In this document: positions 1-11,798 of the stretch, piece by piece
How positions within the stretch are numbered: the first letter of the stretch is position 1
Layout: each line of letters opens with the position of its first letter
Assembly (NCBI GenBank): GCA_038503075.1
Contig: JBCAML010000006.1
Span: forward strand, 1,240,001 to 1,304,000
Length of the DNA: 64,000 bases
Direction: 5' to 3'
Source of the DNA: Gyromitra esculenta
Lineage: Eukaryota > Ascomycota > Pezizomycetes > Pezizales > Discinaceae
Made by a program: the position numbers and the translations under genes
Notes under the pieces: model-generated
Told to the model about the DNA's origin: nothing
What the model saw: the letters and a program-made list of their open reading frames with translations, nothing else
Databases searched by the model: none

Positions 1-449
1 AATACCAAGATACCAAGACTACAATGTAGTACAATCTACGATTCCGTCTCAGACCACATGACGTAAGATCTTGCCCTAGTGGTCTAGGAATGGAGTGCTT
101 GTGGGTAAAGTACAGCTGAGGTGAGATTTAGTGCACTTCAGTACACGTAGTATGCTTATGTGACAGGATATCTCAAATACGAGGAGGAGTGAGACGCACC
201 TGGATGGTGGTAACATTTCTCAGACCATATCCCGGAAAAATATTATTCCGGATACTAGCGGATCCATGTCGTATAGAGGTCACAATAGAGGAGGGGAAAG
301 GGACTGAATACCATTACTAACATAATATTCTGACTGTTTTTTTCTTTCTTTCTGACACCATTCGCCAATATCTAGTTCTAGGAAGGAGAGAAAAAAAATA
401 CTCTCTGCTCCTATCTCTACCCCTGCCCCCATACCCCTCCCAACATACA

Positions 450-1153
450 TTACATTCCCTGTCGTAGTCTCTCCGCTAACTGTCGTTTCCCAAATTCCCA
501 AGCGTTGAGAAGACCCTGCTCCGACAAGTCCAGGTTCTTCATTCCGACGACCTCGCTCTTAGGAGGGCGAGAGACACGGGATGCGATAGTTGCAGGATCA
601 GTTTCAAGGATGATGCCATCGTCGACAATCTCATCGACAGCGAGCGAAACGATATCGTAGTTTTCGAGCATTGTGCGTTTATCTGTGATATTCCTGTAGG
701 GGAGCAGATCGGCATGAGTCTCCAGTAGCATACCACCAGGTGGGTGGGTAAATGGGTGGGGGGTTACCTCAGTAGCAGGTTCAAGCTGTCTCTCAGCGCC
801 AGCAACGTGTGCCAGAGCAACATCTCGTTCTCTTCCGTCCCCCCCACCACGTACAGCATGACATCGCTCTCGGCCTTAAACACCACGATGCGGGAGTCGT
901 AGAGGATGATGTCGTTGCTGGACTTTGCGGTCTTCTCGACGAGGCCCTTTTCGAATGCTTTTTGCTCCTTGGCTGTTGGGTATGGGTTCAGGGTTGCAGC
1001 GGTTGCGTGGGGGGGATGGTAGTATTTGGCGAGGATGCGGGAGCCATCGGCGGGGGAGAGGATGAGGATAGCATTTACCTGGGAGGGTCAGTATCGTGAA
1101 GCTGGGGGGGGTGGAGGGGGACGCACAGAGATGAGGGAGAGATTGGGAGCCAT
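450..1153 (-). CDS. RET3: coatomer subunit zeta (COPI)
   Basis: Small subunit of the COPI coat F-subcomplex, acting in Golgi-to-ER retrograde vesicles. Three exons on the minus strand: 1153-1127, 1078-768, 693-450, giving 193 aa, normal for the family. Exon 1 is a micro-exon (MAPNLSLIS) and joins VNAILILSPADGSRILAKYY, the classic longin-type start of zeta subunits. Exon 3 carries ENYDIVSLAVDEIVDDGIIL and ETDPATIASRVSRP, the most conserved family block. Introns are 48 and 74 nt; the second ends at CCCTACAG. The start is the first ATG that gives the LSL-I-S-V beginning. It is divergent to the PPR gene at 1478, with about 320 bp between starts. Product is sure; the micro-exon junction is inferred from reading frame. 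Confidence 0.93.
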
Positions 1154-1477
1154 GGTGTTGAGATTGGTGGGGGAGATGGTGCGAGAGACAGCTGCGGTCT
1201 GGCGGAGAGACGAGGCTGAGCTGTCCTGACGCCGGAACAGCAATTCTGCATATTCAGTGGAACTCGCTGATTCCTGCTGGAATTGTCTGATTGAGTATTT
1301 ACAAGACGATACATACTAATTGCAGGCACATCGCAGAGACTCTGTTGTATTCTTCGTTATCGGTGCAGACGTTGCGGCTCTTCGGTGGTGCGCCAAGCGA
1401 TAAAAAAAAAGAATGCCGACTTTGTGCGGGACCTCCGACTCTCCGACTGCGAATCCCACCACCAGCAGCCAGAAGCA
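1154..1477. promoter_or_regulatory. shared divergent promoter of RET3 and PPR gene
   Basis: 324 bp separate the two opposite start codons, so both promoters must lie here. No clear TATA box is seen. An A-rich run (about 1403-1411) lies 70 bp upstream of the plus-strand gene. Confidence 0.5.
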
Positions 1478-3829
1478 ATGATGAGTTCTGCGGCCTCTTC
1501 AGCATCGCGGGCATTTGCTCCCTCCGCAGCTCGTCTTAATCTTCGCCTCGCCGCTCTCCGAATACCGGCTTCTCCGGCTTCACGGTGCTACAACAGGCCC
1601 GCAAAACCGAGCACCTACAGGGACCGCACTACCTACAACAGCAGCACCTACAACGACCGCAGTGCCAACAACGACCGCAGCACCTACAACGACCGCAGCA
1701 ACGACCGGCGAGAACCCCGCAATAAGGACGCAGGCTCCATCTGGTCCCCGCCGCGGAAAAAGAAGTCTACTACAATCGTCGATACCGTGGTCCCGCAGCT
1801 GTCGCAGCCGGAGTTGGAGTCGATTTTCTCGCAGGAGGTGTGGTTCAGCCAAAGCCGAGTGATATCTCTGTCGCACCCATGCTGATCCCAGTTCCAGCTG
1901 TTTGTGTTCCGCTGCGATCTCAATGCGGCCCAGGTCGCTGCGGCGGTGACTTCGTATCCGCAGCTGCGCGATGTGGGTGTCCTCACGGCCGACGATATCT
2001 CGAATCTCGCCCGCCAGCTGCATACTCGGTACCGTCTCGACCGCGCGAAGGAGGAGATCCTCCCGCACATCAAGACCCTCATAAAGGACTTGCGGGCCGG
2101 CACTATCCCAGGGCATCCGCTTGCCAGCGTACACATCCTATCCTGTCTCAAAGAGATGGAGGAATTTACTACTGCGAATGAGTTCTGGGACTGGCTTGTG
2201 CAGCGGGACGAAGAGCATACTGATGCTCGAGTGTATGGCGCGGCAATCGAGAATCTTGCCTATCAAGGAGAAGTGCTTGACGTTATGGAAAACATGTATA
2301 CCGAGGCCATCGAGCGCTATTCCAACAGCGTGATTCCCAGTGTGGCCCGCGATACGGGCAAAGGGACCAGACTCATGCTCTTCCAGGGCATCGTAACAGC
2401 AAGATTACTCCACGGGGACTGGCAGGCTGCCTACGAGGGCTTCGATGTCTGCGTCCGCCTCTATCCAACACTGACCCCGCCCCGTCTCTATGAGCTGGTT
2501 ATCTACGAGAGGCCTGTTAAAGAAGCGTATATCGTCTTCCTGATGGCCTGTCGAGCTGGCTCCCCTCCAAAGTCACTGGTGCTCACCCCGCTGCTGAAAC
2601 AGCTCTGGACAGAAACCCGCGATATCAAAGCCATGATCCGGGCACTCTACGCATTGGTTGGAGCCGGTGGCAAGCCCTCCTTCCAGCATCTCAACTACCT
2701 CATAAATGCCATCCTCTCCTCCATTGGCACCGCTCCGCAGTCAGCTCAATACGACGAAGCCTACGCCGCCGCCATGTCCTTCATCCGGGAGCTCATTGCA
2801 GCATTCGACCGAGTTGGTGTCCCACCGAGTCTCAGCACCTTCAACACCATCGTCTCCCTCGGCGGCAAACTCGGCCGAATAGACCTCGTCCACGGCGGCC
2901 TGAAAGAAATGGCGCGTGCCCAGCTGTTACCAAACATAATAACCTACCGCATCATCCTGAACGCCTTCGGCGAGCTGCACGACGCCGAAGCAGTGCGCGC
3001 ATCCTGGAACGACCTCTTCTCCCTAAAAGCCGAAACCAGCGAGCCATGGGAATTTAAAGACCTGGGCGCTCTCGTCCGCGCCTGTATCCGCACCAACCAA
3101 ATCGAATACTGCCGCAGCGAGCTCCACCGCATCCAGCCATTCATAGGCCTGCGCCTCTACCGCTCCACTCTCCACTCCATCTACGGCGAAGAATTCAAAA
3201 TCCGCAAACTCGCTCAATCCGCCCCGTCTGCTGCCTCGGCACCGCCACTAACCTCAGAAGTGGGTGCAGAAGTGGGTGCGGAGATTCAGCACCTTGCGCG
3301 CATCTTCTCGTCGCACCAGATTCATAACTTTGCGGCTGGAACCGGCGAAAGGATCGTCGATATCGATTCTGAGGCCCCGGTGCTGCCGAGGACGGAGCTA
3401 CAGCGCTATTACGAGGAGCTAACGAGAAGTGTTAGTAAAGTCGATATCGGCGAGGACCCGCTCCAGCGCACGAGCACCGGGTACAAAGTTGAAGAGCTAC
3501 GGTTCGAGAATTGGAAGAGTGTGAATAGATTGCTGTATGAAGCGGAACTGTATGAGAAGGAGATGGAGGAGAAGGTGTTTGAGAAAGCGAGGCAACAGGC
3601 GAGGGGGACGGTGGTGGAGGAGGATGGAGTAGTGGAAGGGAAAGAGGAGGTGAAGCGGCTATTCGCCAGTGAGGAGCGGGCCAAGGCGCGTATTGAGCGG
3701 ATCAGGAAGAGTGTGGAGAAGGTTAAGGGCAGGAGGGAAGATGGGAGGCGGGAGGAGCTGAGGGTCAGAAGCAGGATGGCGGGTGAGATTAGGGAGGGGA
3801 TTAAGGTATCTGATCGGGTGGTGCCTTGA
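1478..3829 (+). CDS. mitochondrial pentatricopeptide-type protein (CIA84-like candidate)
   Basis: Two exons, 1478-1837 and 1898-3829, 763 aa. The 60-nt intron is needed because the unspliced frame meets TGA near 1883; splicing joins QPELESIFSQE to LFVFRCDLNAAQVAAAV. The N-terminus is rich in Ala, Ser and Arg with no acidic residues, as expected of a mitochondrial presequence. The body is helical, with PPR-like repeats such as SLSTFNTIVSLGGKLGRIDL and NIITYRIILNAFGELHDA. The C-terminus is charged coiled-coil with many E/K/R. Length and general build recall Neurospora CIA84, a complex I assembly factor, but that identity is recall and not proven. A low-complexity YNDRS repeat follows the presequence. 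The first of two adjacent ATG codons was taken as start. Confidence 0.82.
1612..1712 (+). repeat. in-frame repeat coding YNDRS units
   Basis: Imperfect tandem copies of a unit close to ACCTACAACGACCGCAGC encode TYNDRS, ANNDRS, TYNDRS and NDRR after the presequence of the PPR protein. Units of 18, 27 and 12 bp suggest slippage expansion in frame. Confidence 0.75.
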
Positions 3830-4259
3830 GTATGGGGATTTGAGGGATATTTGTATTATAGCTAAAAATGGAATCTCAATGGATGCTTTCCTACGAAGTG
3901 TGAAGATTGCGGTGCTGTGGTGGTGGTATTGGACATGAAATATCACTCGGTAGAAAAATAGAATGAATTCGACACCCCCCGCTATTTTTTTTTTTTTTAA
4001 ATACGCCCACTCATCCACTCACCCACCGACCCACCATGCATGCGCAACCTGCAGACGTCGACAATAGTATTGACACCTTCTTCATCATGTCTAGAGGTCT
4101 AGATGTAATGCTCTGAATAGTCTAACTTTACAGCAGCTACATAATTATCCCCTTACCCACAGTCCACCCAGCTCATTTTCCTTAAATACGCCCTCTTCTC
4201 CCCTTCCCTTCTTCTTCCTTTCCTTCCTCTCTCCATCATCCCACTCCATCAACGAATTC
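3830..4259. other. intergenic; 3' end of PPR gene and promoter-like stretch
   Basis: Two copies of TTAAATACGCCC occur at about 3996 and 4182. The second is followed by a long CT-rich tract (4195-4235), a layout seen in strongly transcribed fungal promoters. It fits transcription to the right, into the candidate small gene at 4289. Confidence 0.45.
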
Positions 4260-4288
4260 ATTCAACACAGTAAAATCCGATACTGTCC

Positions 4289-4544
4289 ATGGTCAACACA
4301 TTCAACCACCATGGCGAACCATTATTCAACAAATACCGATTCAACTTTCATCATCAACGGTCGGAAAAAGAGATTCAAAATTATGGTATGTCTTCGCCCC
4401 TGTTTCTGTTTATGTTTCTGTCTCTGTCTTCGCTCTTTCCTCTTTTTCTTCGGTGGTTAGTCTGCTAATGGGTATATATCGATACCGCAGAGCAGGATCG
4501 GCTCATTGAGCAGAGGCGGGGGGCTTCGCAAACCGTGTGAATAG
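4289..4544 (+). CDS. candidate small spliced gene, two overlapping frames
   Basis: A GTATGT donor at 4386 and GATACCGCAG acceptor ending at 4490, with CTAAT branch site at 4465, define a 105-nt intron. Two frames stay open across it. Frame A starts at ATG 4289 and ends at TGA 4540 (48 aa, hydrophilic, ends QRRGASQTV). Frame B starts at ATG 4311 in a very strong context (CCACCATGGC) and ends at TAG 4544 (42 aa, basic). Splicing gives an open product in both, and a CT-rich promoter lies just upstream. A second GTGTGT donor directly follows the frame B stop, so a 3' UTR intron is possible. I recognise neither protein. Real transcription is likely; coding is uncertain. Confidence 0.35.
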
Positions 4545-5343
4545 GTGTGTATTTTCTCTCTCTTGTCTTTCTTCTCCTTTTCTTGCTGCTGCTGGTAGTG
4601 ATTGCTGACAATTGCTTTAAGATAGATTGAAATGAAAACAAGCTGATAGCGAGAGGTTCACTTCTCGCTTAAGCGTCAACTACATGGATCCACCTCCTAC
4701 CCCACATCAAGCATCTAAAGACCCGTGGTCATGCTTTCTATTTCTTTGGCACCAGACTAGAACGAACTATTGGTTTGGGGATGATAGCAACACATCCATT
4801 TCAATTTTGGAACTTCGGGACGCATGTTCCTAACACCACCTGCACAGTTCGTGATCGAAAATGGGAAAGCAAATTTTGGGGTACAGCGGATAAGGCAAGT
4901 TATTCACACTCGTAAGCACCGCAATGTATTCAGTCCTGCCTTCCTCCAATATCACTGAGATAGCAACTATTCAACCCTGTCTGCCGCCATCTTCCTCAAG
5001 TCGATTCAAACTAGATTCTACATAGCCTTACATCCATCGCTGGTCTAGGAATTTAACCGAAATGAAACAGCCCATTCAAAAACTATTCACTTGCAAGTAT
5101 TCGCTGCTATGGGCTCTTGTTTACTACTACTCTTTCCTGCTAGAGACGATTGCTAACGGTTGTAGGCTTCTGAAAATACTCAAAAATTCCTGGGCATTTA
5201 CCGTCTAGAGATTTCGTTTCAATAGCTTCAGTTGTTTTATCAATGCGGTTTCTTCTATATCTTCCAGTGTCGATTCTGGGCTATCGCTAATGAAAGATAA
5301 AATAGATTTAAATTTACTCAGCGAACGCAATGCTCCCGTCCAC

Positions 5344-5577
5344 GCTATCAGGGTCCAGCATTAACGATAAAACTACACGACCGGACATTCAAAAGACCGG
5401 GCCCCTGATGGCTCTATGCTATCAGGGTTCGCCATTACCGGTACGATTACACGACCGGACATTCAAAAGACCGGAGTCCTGATGGCTCTATGCTATCAGG
5501 GTCCAGCGTTTTCGATTCAATCACACGACCGGACATTCAAAAGACCGGGGCCCTGATGGTTTTTTGCTATTAGGGCC
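5344..5577. repeat. 74-bp tandem repeat, three copies plus partial
   Basis: GCTATCAGGG recurs at 5344, 5418 and 5492, and a variant GCTATTAGGG at 5566, a strict 74-bp period. Each unit holds a conserved core ACACGACCGGACATTCAAAA and starts with ATCAGGG and ends with CCCTGAT, so each unit can fold into a hairpin. CCGG...CCGG brackets the ATTCAAAAGA core. Confidence 0.92.
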
Positions 5578-5979
5578 CTCGGGCTGATAACGAACATCTA
5601 CGATCGGCTGGGCAATATTCAAAGTAGCTCTTCGCCGTAGAAGATATTCACAGACCACCTTCAATCGTACTCAAATATACTAGATTAAATGTTTTTTTAG
5701 TTTGTTATTACACAAACTGTAAGTTCCTTCCTTAACCTTTCTCTCTTTCCTGCTCCAGTTCCTCTACTTTCGACTTCGATATGCTAATACTGTGATATAG
5801 CTAGATCCCTGCCTCCTGCTTCGTCATTACACATCACCTGGCTATACGTTCGGATCTCGCGATTATTTCGAGAAATCGTAGTAACCCATTCAACTACCGG
5901 TACTCCTAGGTTCGATAGGAAAATACATTCACCACTAGCTAATAACCTTCGCCAATCGAACCAAACGCGCTTGTCTTCG

Positions 5980-6700
5980 CAAAAGAATAGATACCTCCAC
6001 AGCATTGAACAATACCCCCTGTAAAATAGGGCCAACCAGATTATCCATGAGGAGATCCATCAAGAGAACACTGGCACAAACAATCGCAATACCTAGAATG
6101 AGGTATTCTGCCTCTCCGTACCAGAGAGGTTCAAAGTTATTGAGCAATATCTTCCGCAAAACAGCCCGACTAGAATATTCATTTAAAAGAATACCGGCAC
6201 AAAACAATCGCAATACCTAGAATGAGGTATTCTGCCTGTCCGTATCAGAAAGATTCAAAGTTATTGAGCAATATCTTCCGCAAAACAAGCCCGACTAGAA
6301 TATTCATTTAAAAGAATACTGGCACAAAACAATTGCAATACCTAGAATGAGGTATTCTGCCTGTCCGTATCAGAAAGATTCAAAGTTATTGAGCAATATC
6401 TTCCGCAAAACAAGCCCGACTAGAATATTCATTTAAAAGAATACTGGCACAAAACAATTGCAATACCTAGAATGAGGTATTCTGCCTGTCCGTATCAGAA
6501 AGATTCAAAGTTATTGAGCAATATCTTCCACAAAACAAGCCCGACTAGATTATTCATTTGAAAGAATACCAGCACAAGACAATCGCAATACCTAGGATGA
6601 GGTATTCTGCCTCTCCGTATCAGAGAGATTCAAAATTACCATTCAGTAATATACCCTCTGCGAAGTAGTCCTAACCAGAACATTAATCCAATGACCTCAT
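5980..6700. repeat. 125-bp tandem repeat array
   Basis: ACCTAGAATGAGGTATTCTG (or close variant) recurs at 6091, 6215, 6340, 6465 and 6590, spacing 124-125 bp. Inner copies are nearly identical; outer ones degrade, and looser relatives (CATTCTG...GATTCAAAAT) continue to about 7240. The period is not a multiple of three and all frames are stopped, so it is not a protein repeat. Confidence 0.92.
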
Positions 6701-8324
6701 TCTGACTATCCGATTCATAGAGAACACACCAACGCAAAAACTATGAACAAAGTACTCCACCCCTCGCCATAAGAATGGACTCAAAATTAACTCGTCGCTG
6801 TTTATAGCAGCATATTCAACAATTCGTTTGCCCGAATATATTAGACCGAGGGTCCTGACTACTCAAGTCATAAGGAGAATACCTGTACAGAATAGTTTCG
6901 ACAAATCCGAGGCATTCTGCCGATATAAGAGTAGATTTAAAACGCTATTACATCTCACTTACAACATGTCTGCAAGTTGCAGGTACCAAAGCCTCCAGTT
7001 AATGCTATTCAAAATACTATACGATTTTTTCGCTTGCTGCATTGCAAGATTCCAAAATCTCCGGAGAATGTTGATTCGAAATACAAGCCGGCAATTCGAA
7101 GGGCGAAGACATTCCGTTTATCTCATGCAATAATCGACTCAAAATTCCATCCGCGTTTGCGGTTGTGGCGCGGTTATAAATTGCTGATCTAGTCGATGAG
7201 GACATTCTGTCTCCCGCCTACTAGAGTTGATTCAAAATGCCACAAGACTTTTCGCTTACTGCATTGCAAATCGCTAACCTTTGGGGCAGACATTCGTTTT
7301 TGGTATATAACTTGCGAGAAATTATTCACAACATCACCAAACCAGATATTCTTATCCTCCCATCAATCTTAGTTAGCTCACTCAATCCTTTCTTCCTCGA
7401 GCACCGTGGCCAAGTTGTCGATCGAATTCACCAGGGAGAAATAACAATATCCTCCTACACCTACATGCGCTTCCTTACTTAAGTTCATCGATACTAACGT
7501 CTCTGTTAGTTCAAGATATTCAAAAAACAATAATACTACCTTAAGGGACGTCGACGAAAGCACGAGCATACTATTGAGGATTGACTAATCTTGCTACGAC
7601 TATGGCGGTATATTCATAACTTCTTTTAAAACTCCCCAGTGCGCGGCTATTTAGACTAATTTTACTAATATCTTTGTATAGGGCTGTGGGTATTTGCAGA
7701 AGATAGTACAGTGCCTTCATGCATCTTTCCCGATCAATATATTGAAAATATACCGGCGCCGTATAGTATCTCGGATTTCGACTCTTCCTACCAATACCGG
7801 AGGGGAAAAAACTATTCAGCTGAGATTAATTAGTAGCACTCCTTTCTTATTCTTTCAAATAAGAATCAGGCGCAATAGCTTTGTGCCCTTCGATAGCCAT
7901 AAATTATTGGCCTAAGTACATTCCGCTCAAAGTGAATTCAATCTATAGCTAACCACGTCCGATATTCGAGTACATTCAACCTAAGCTATAAGCACATTCA
8001 ACTCGGGTACATTCAACAATACAAGCCCTAGAAATATACCAATTCAAACTAATATCTCTATTACTCATTGAGTACTAAAATTGCGTACCGCTAAACACAA
8101 GCTAGATGATATTCAAAATCCCGTTCGTTTCCGGGCGAACAAAAATAATTAACAAACCTCGTTTTATTCGGCTTGATCCAAACAGTTAATTTCGTTCTTT
8201 CCTACTATTTCGAATAGGCTTTAGCTAATGATCTCTAAGCCAGATAATACCGAACAAAATCCCCAGCTAGAGGCCTACTGTCTCGTCGAATCAACAACTT
8301 CACCACGTCATTTAAAACATTCGA

Positions 8325-8715
8325 GCAAAACCATATCAACATTGAAAAGCTCTCCGCCATCATTAAAAACGAACCTTGATACCTCCAAGTGCAAGTCATT
8401 CAACCAAAACTACATCACTGTGGAAGGATTGTCCACCGTTATTAAAACAAGCCTAGCACTAAAAATAATTCAACCAAAACTATATTAACGTTGAAAAACT
8501 ATCCGCAATGTTGAGAACGGACTTTAGCATCTCCAAGTCACTCAACAAAACTTATCGACGTTGAAAAGTTATCCGTCATCACTCAAAATGGACTCTAGCA
8601 TCCCCAAGCCACCTGACAAAAACTATCAACACTGAAAGGTTATCCGGCGTCATTCAAAGCGAACTTTAACACCAGCAAGTCATTCAATCAAAACCGCATC
8701 GACGTCGACAATATT
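8325..8715. repeat. about 70-bp degenerate tandem repeat
   Basis: The block ACGTTGAAAAGTTATCCG and variants recurs at about 8342, 8421, 8491, 8561, 8632 and 8704, each followed by CATTCAAA/ATTAAAA, then a CTCCAAGTCATTCAAC-like stretch. Copies are about 70-80% alike by eye. Confidence 0.8.
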
Positions 8716-11700
8716 CATCCACCCGAAAGACTGTTCACTTTTTCCACAGATCTGCCAAGTCCATTGAAATAATTGAAGGATATACACCCGGAAAATTCTG
8801 CGGATGTGGGGGCTGTAGATTGGGTGGGAACCCAGAGTACCAGCATTCTCCATCTTATAGTGTTCTAGTATCTCATTTAATCCTCCTGTTTTAAACTCCT
8901 AAGTTTCTCGAATTCATTTTTCAGTTATCCTGTCAAGCCAAAAATTCATTTAAAGATTTCTCCGCTCGGTTTTGTCACAAATATGTGTACCCTTTCTCTT
9001 TCTCATTGCTACATATACAGCACACTCCTTTTTCAGTCAAACAAAATTCACAGAAACGAGAGTTTAACCATTCGTATATTTAAAGAGTACCTATTGAGAT
9101 TCGGGTTCTATCAAGGCTTGACGGGTGCAATTCAAAAAGTATCTCTAAAAACTCTCTTTATCATCTCAATCATCGCCCTGGAGAAAACCCCAATGCTGGT
9201 AGTGAGTCTGCTCGGCCTAGCTCGACTCTTGGGAGTCGAAGCCCCATAACTTTAAGCATCTCGCGATAGCTTAAGTTTACCTACGCCTCGATAATATGGT
9301 GAGATTCCAGGAGATTCGAATGTCACTAGAAGATCGCGATTGTCAAACCCGGGGCTAGAGAAAGGATATCCATTGAGATCTAATGGTTGACTCCTATAGA
9401 TACACTCCGTATATCCTAACAGGCTGTTTCTCGTTGAGTCGGCCATTGGTCACTAGTAACTACAGAATTGTTATGCCCTAGACGTATATACGAAGTTGTT
9501 GTGGGGCTGACATCACAATCAATCACTCGGAATTTGTTCTCCCGACGAATCGCGATTCATCCAAAGCGATTCATCCATAAAACGTATGTAAATCCAAGGA
9601 TTATAACCCCAATTGTGACTGGTGGGAAGATTCACTAGATAGTGGTTTGTCACTTCGTTAATCCTCCGCCTTCCCCGAACGCACCCCCAACACTAGCTCT
9701 CTCTGCCTCCCTCTCCCCCCACCATCGACAACATCCAGACCTCAACCATTACCCAGCTCACAACTTTAGATTCTCTCGGCCTCATAGCCCACCCCCCCTC
9801 CATCTTTATTTTGTTCGCCTCTATCCAAACTACCCCACCGTCAGCCGTTTCTACAAACGCCGTTTAGTCGCATTCCCATACCGCTAGGTAGTAGTAGGAT
9901 TAGTTTACGAAGTATAGCCAAACCAAGTGGCGTTTATGCTACTGTTACTCCCGATGAAACCGTGAGTCGTCTCCGCCATCTTTAGGCCGCCGAAATGACC
10001 AGAGCGAAAGTATCATTTAGGCTGCAAAACTGAGAACACCGAAAGGGTACCAGTAGCCTAAAGGAGGCGTAATGTATCAAATGATATTCTTGCTTTATAA
10101 CATCTCACTGAGGAAATAAGCTTCCGCTCCTACCGTTTTACTACTAAGCGAGTGCTCTCTAATTTCTGAGCCAAGTACTTTCTTCGCTTGATTGCCGGCC
10201 TGCTTTTCCCCTAGTATATAGCTGCGAAGGGAAACATCGACGAAGGGATCAGCGAAGAGGCTGGTGAAAGATACGGTATCTTTTCACTTCATATACTATA
10301 TATACAGTGAGTTCAGTCACCTTTTTATTGCTTCTTCACTTCATTTTCACTTTACTAATGTATGTTTCACGGATATATCTACTCATCTCCAGCAACAAGG
10401 TGAATATAACGGCCGAGTGATCACTCGTGATCAGGCTTGATACAAATTACGCCTTCCCTGCTGATCTCTCGAGAGAAGTTACATACACATGTACTTAAGA
10501 TTGGTGGCTCTTTCATTTCTACATGCATACGTTTAAGTACGTAGAAGATAATTCGTGGCCGAAATAGGAATCTTATTCACGGGTGCAGCGGATGCAAGTA
10601 CTACATGCGAAGTACCAGGATATTAAAACTAGGGATTATGTCGGGGGGTACACTTATAAATCTACGATAAGATAAGATAACTATAACCCCTCAATATATT
10701 ATGAAGAGAAGCCAAAATATGAGAGGATCCTAGGAATAAGACTACCAGACGAGATAACAGAATGCTGAAGCTGCTAAGAATCCCGGAAGAAAAGGAAATG
10801 CACCACAACCCCAAAAACGAACACAGCCAAGAACTGGCCGAAGAGCCGAAAATGCCATCTTCCGGAAGATCGAGCTAATGTTTAAGATGTGCAACGGGCT
10901 GCAGGTCTTATCGATAAAGCAGATCTGAGCATCTGCGTCAAACGTCACTCCCCTTGCCTTGCCGCAGCTCATCCAGCCATGCTTCCCCCCCCTGATGTTC
11001 AGCTGGGGGCTGCGCTTCTGGAATCTGCAAGGGACATTACGTCAGGAGTAAATCAATTGCTGCAGCTATATGTATCGCCATTATACGTATTCACAAGCGA
11101 GGGGGGGGAACGCTTCCGAGGCTCATGCTAGAGTTAAATTCCATATCTTAGAGTTATTGTGATTTAGGGCAAAGTCAATCACGCCCGGAAAAATAAAACA
11201 AAAAATAAGTTCCTCAAAACCGAGAGCGGAAGAAACTGATGCGAAGTTTAATTTGATTTTATTATCTTCAAGCTAACTATCTAACTAGATCGACTACATA
11301 CAATACATGCTCTTCTTCCCTTCAGCGAAAACCTCCCAAGAAAACCTCCACAAAGAAAACCCCGGCCAAAAGAAAACTACATGTAGTAAAAAATGTGTCA
11401 AAAAAATGTGCAAAAAACGTGATATGTACTTTTCGCAGGCGGCACAGCTGGTAAAATAACCAAGAAACCGGATATCTCCCATGCTAATCGTTTTGCTCAT
11501 CTGCCATAAAATAAACCACAAACATAAAAACGATCCCATCCCATCCGACCCCAGTAGAATCGAATCGAACACCGTCCCAAGACTAAGGGAAAAGAAAAAA
11601 AAAAATCCAACGCTATTGTGACTTCCCGAAAAGAAAGACCCAGGCAAAGAAGACCGAAAATACGCAATGGATAAAGTCAGAAGAAAAACAAAAGGTTATG

Positions 11701-11798
11701 GGAGAACATAGTAAAGTGTGTTGCTAAAACAAAATTCCATCTGACCCACCGATATAGCCAGCAAACATAGAAGAAAACGAAATTGAAGTAAAGTTAAA
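8716..11798. other. gene-free stretch
   Basis: No supported gene. AT-rich with scattered short open frames lacking coding character. Seen: a perfect palindrome CGAGTGATCACTCG at 10414-10427, a GATAAGATAAGATAA cluster near 10670, and one TACATGTA at 11378. The segment 10200-10460 looked a little like a solo LTR but has no matching partner or duplication that I could find. Confidence 0.4.

Larger units (their letters stand above)
4260..8700 (+). repeat. ATTCAA-rich repeat domain
   Basis: I count 31 ATTCAA on the plus strand between 4260 and 8687, against one or two expected for random sequence, and noticed no TTGAAT on the same strand. Hits begin in exon 1 of the small gene (4260, 4300, 4324, 4339, 4373) and run through three distinct tandem arrays. 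No reading frame of note spans the domain. It is AT-rich and stop-rich in all frames. It may be a long non-coding transcript, a decayed satellite, or both. Counting was by eye. Confidence 0.7.

Noticed and set aside
10200..10460. Possible solo LTR
   Set aside because: No second copy, no target duplication and no TG/CA ends that I could define.
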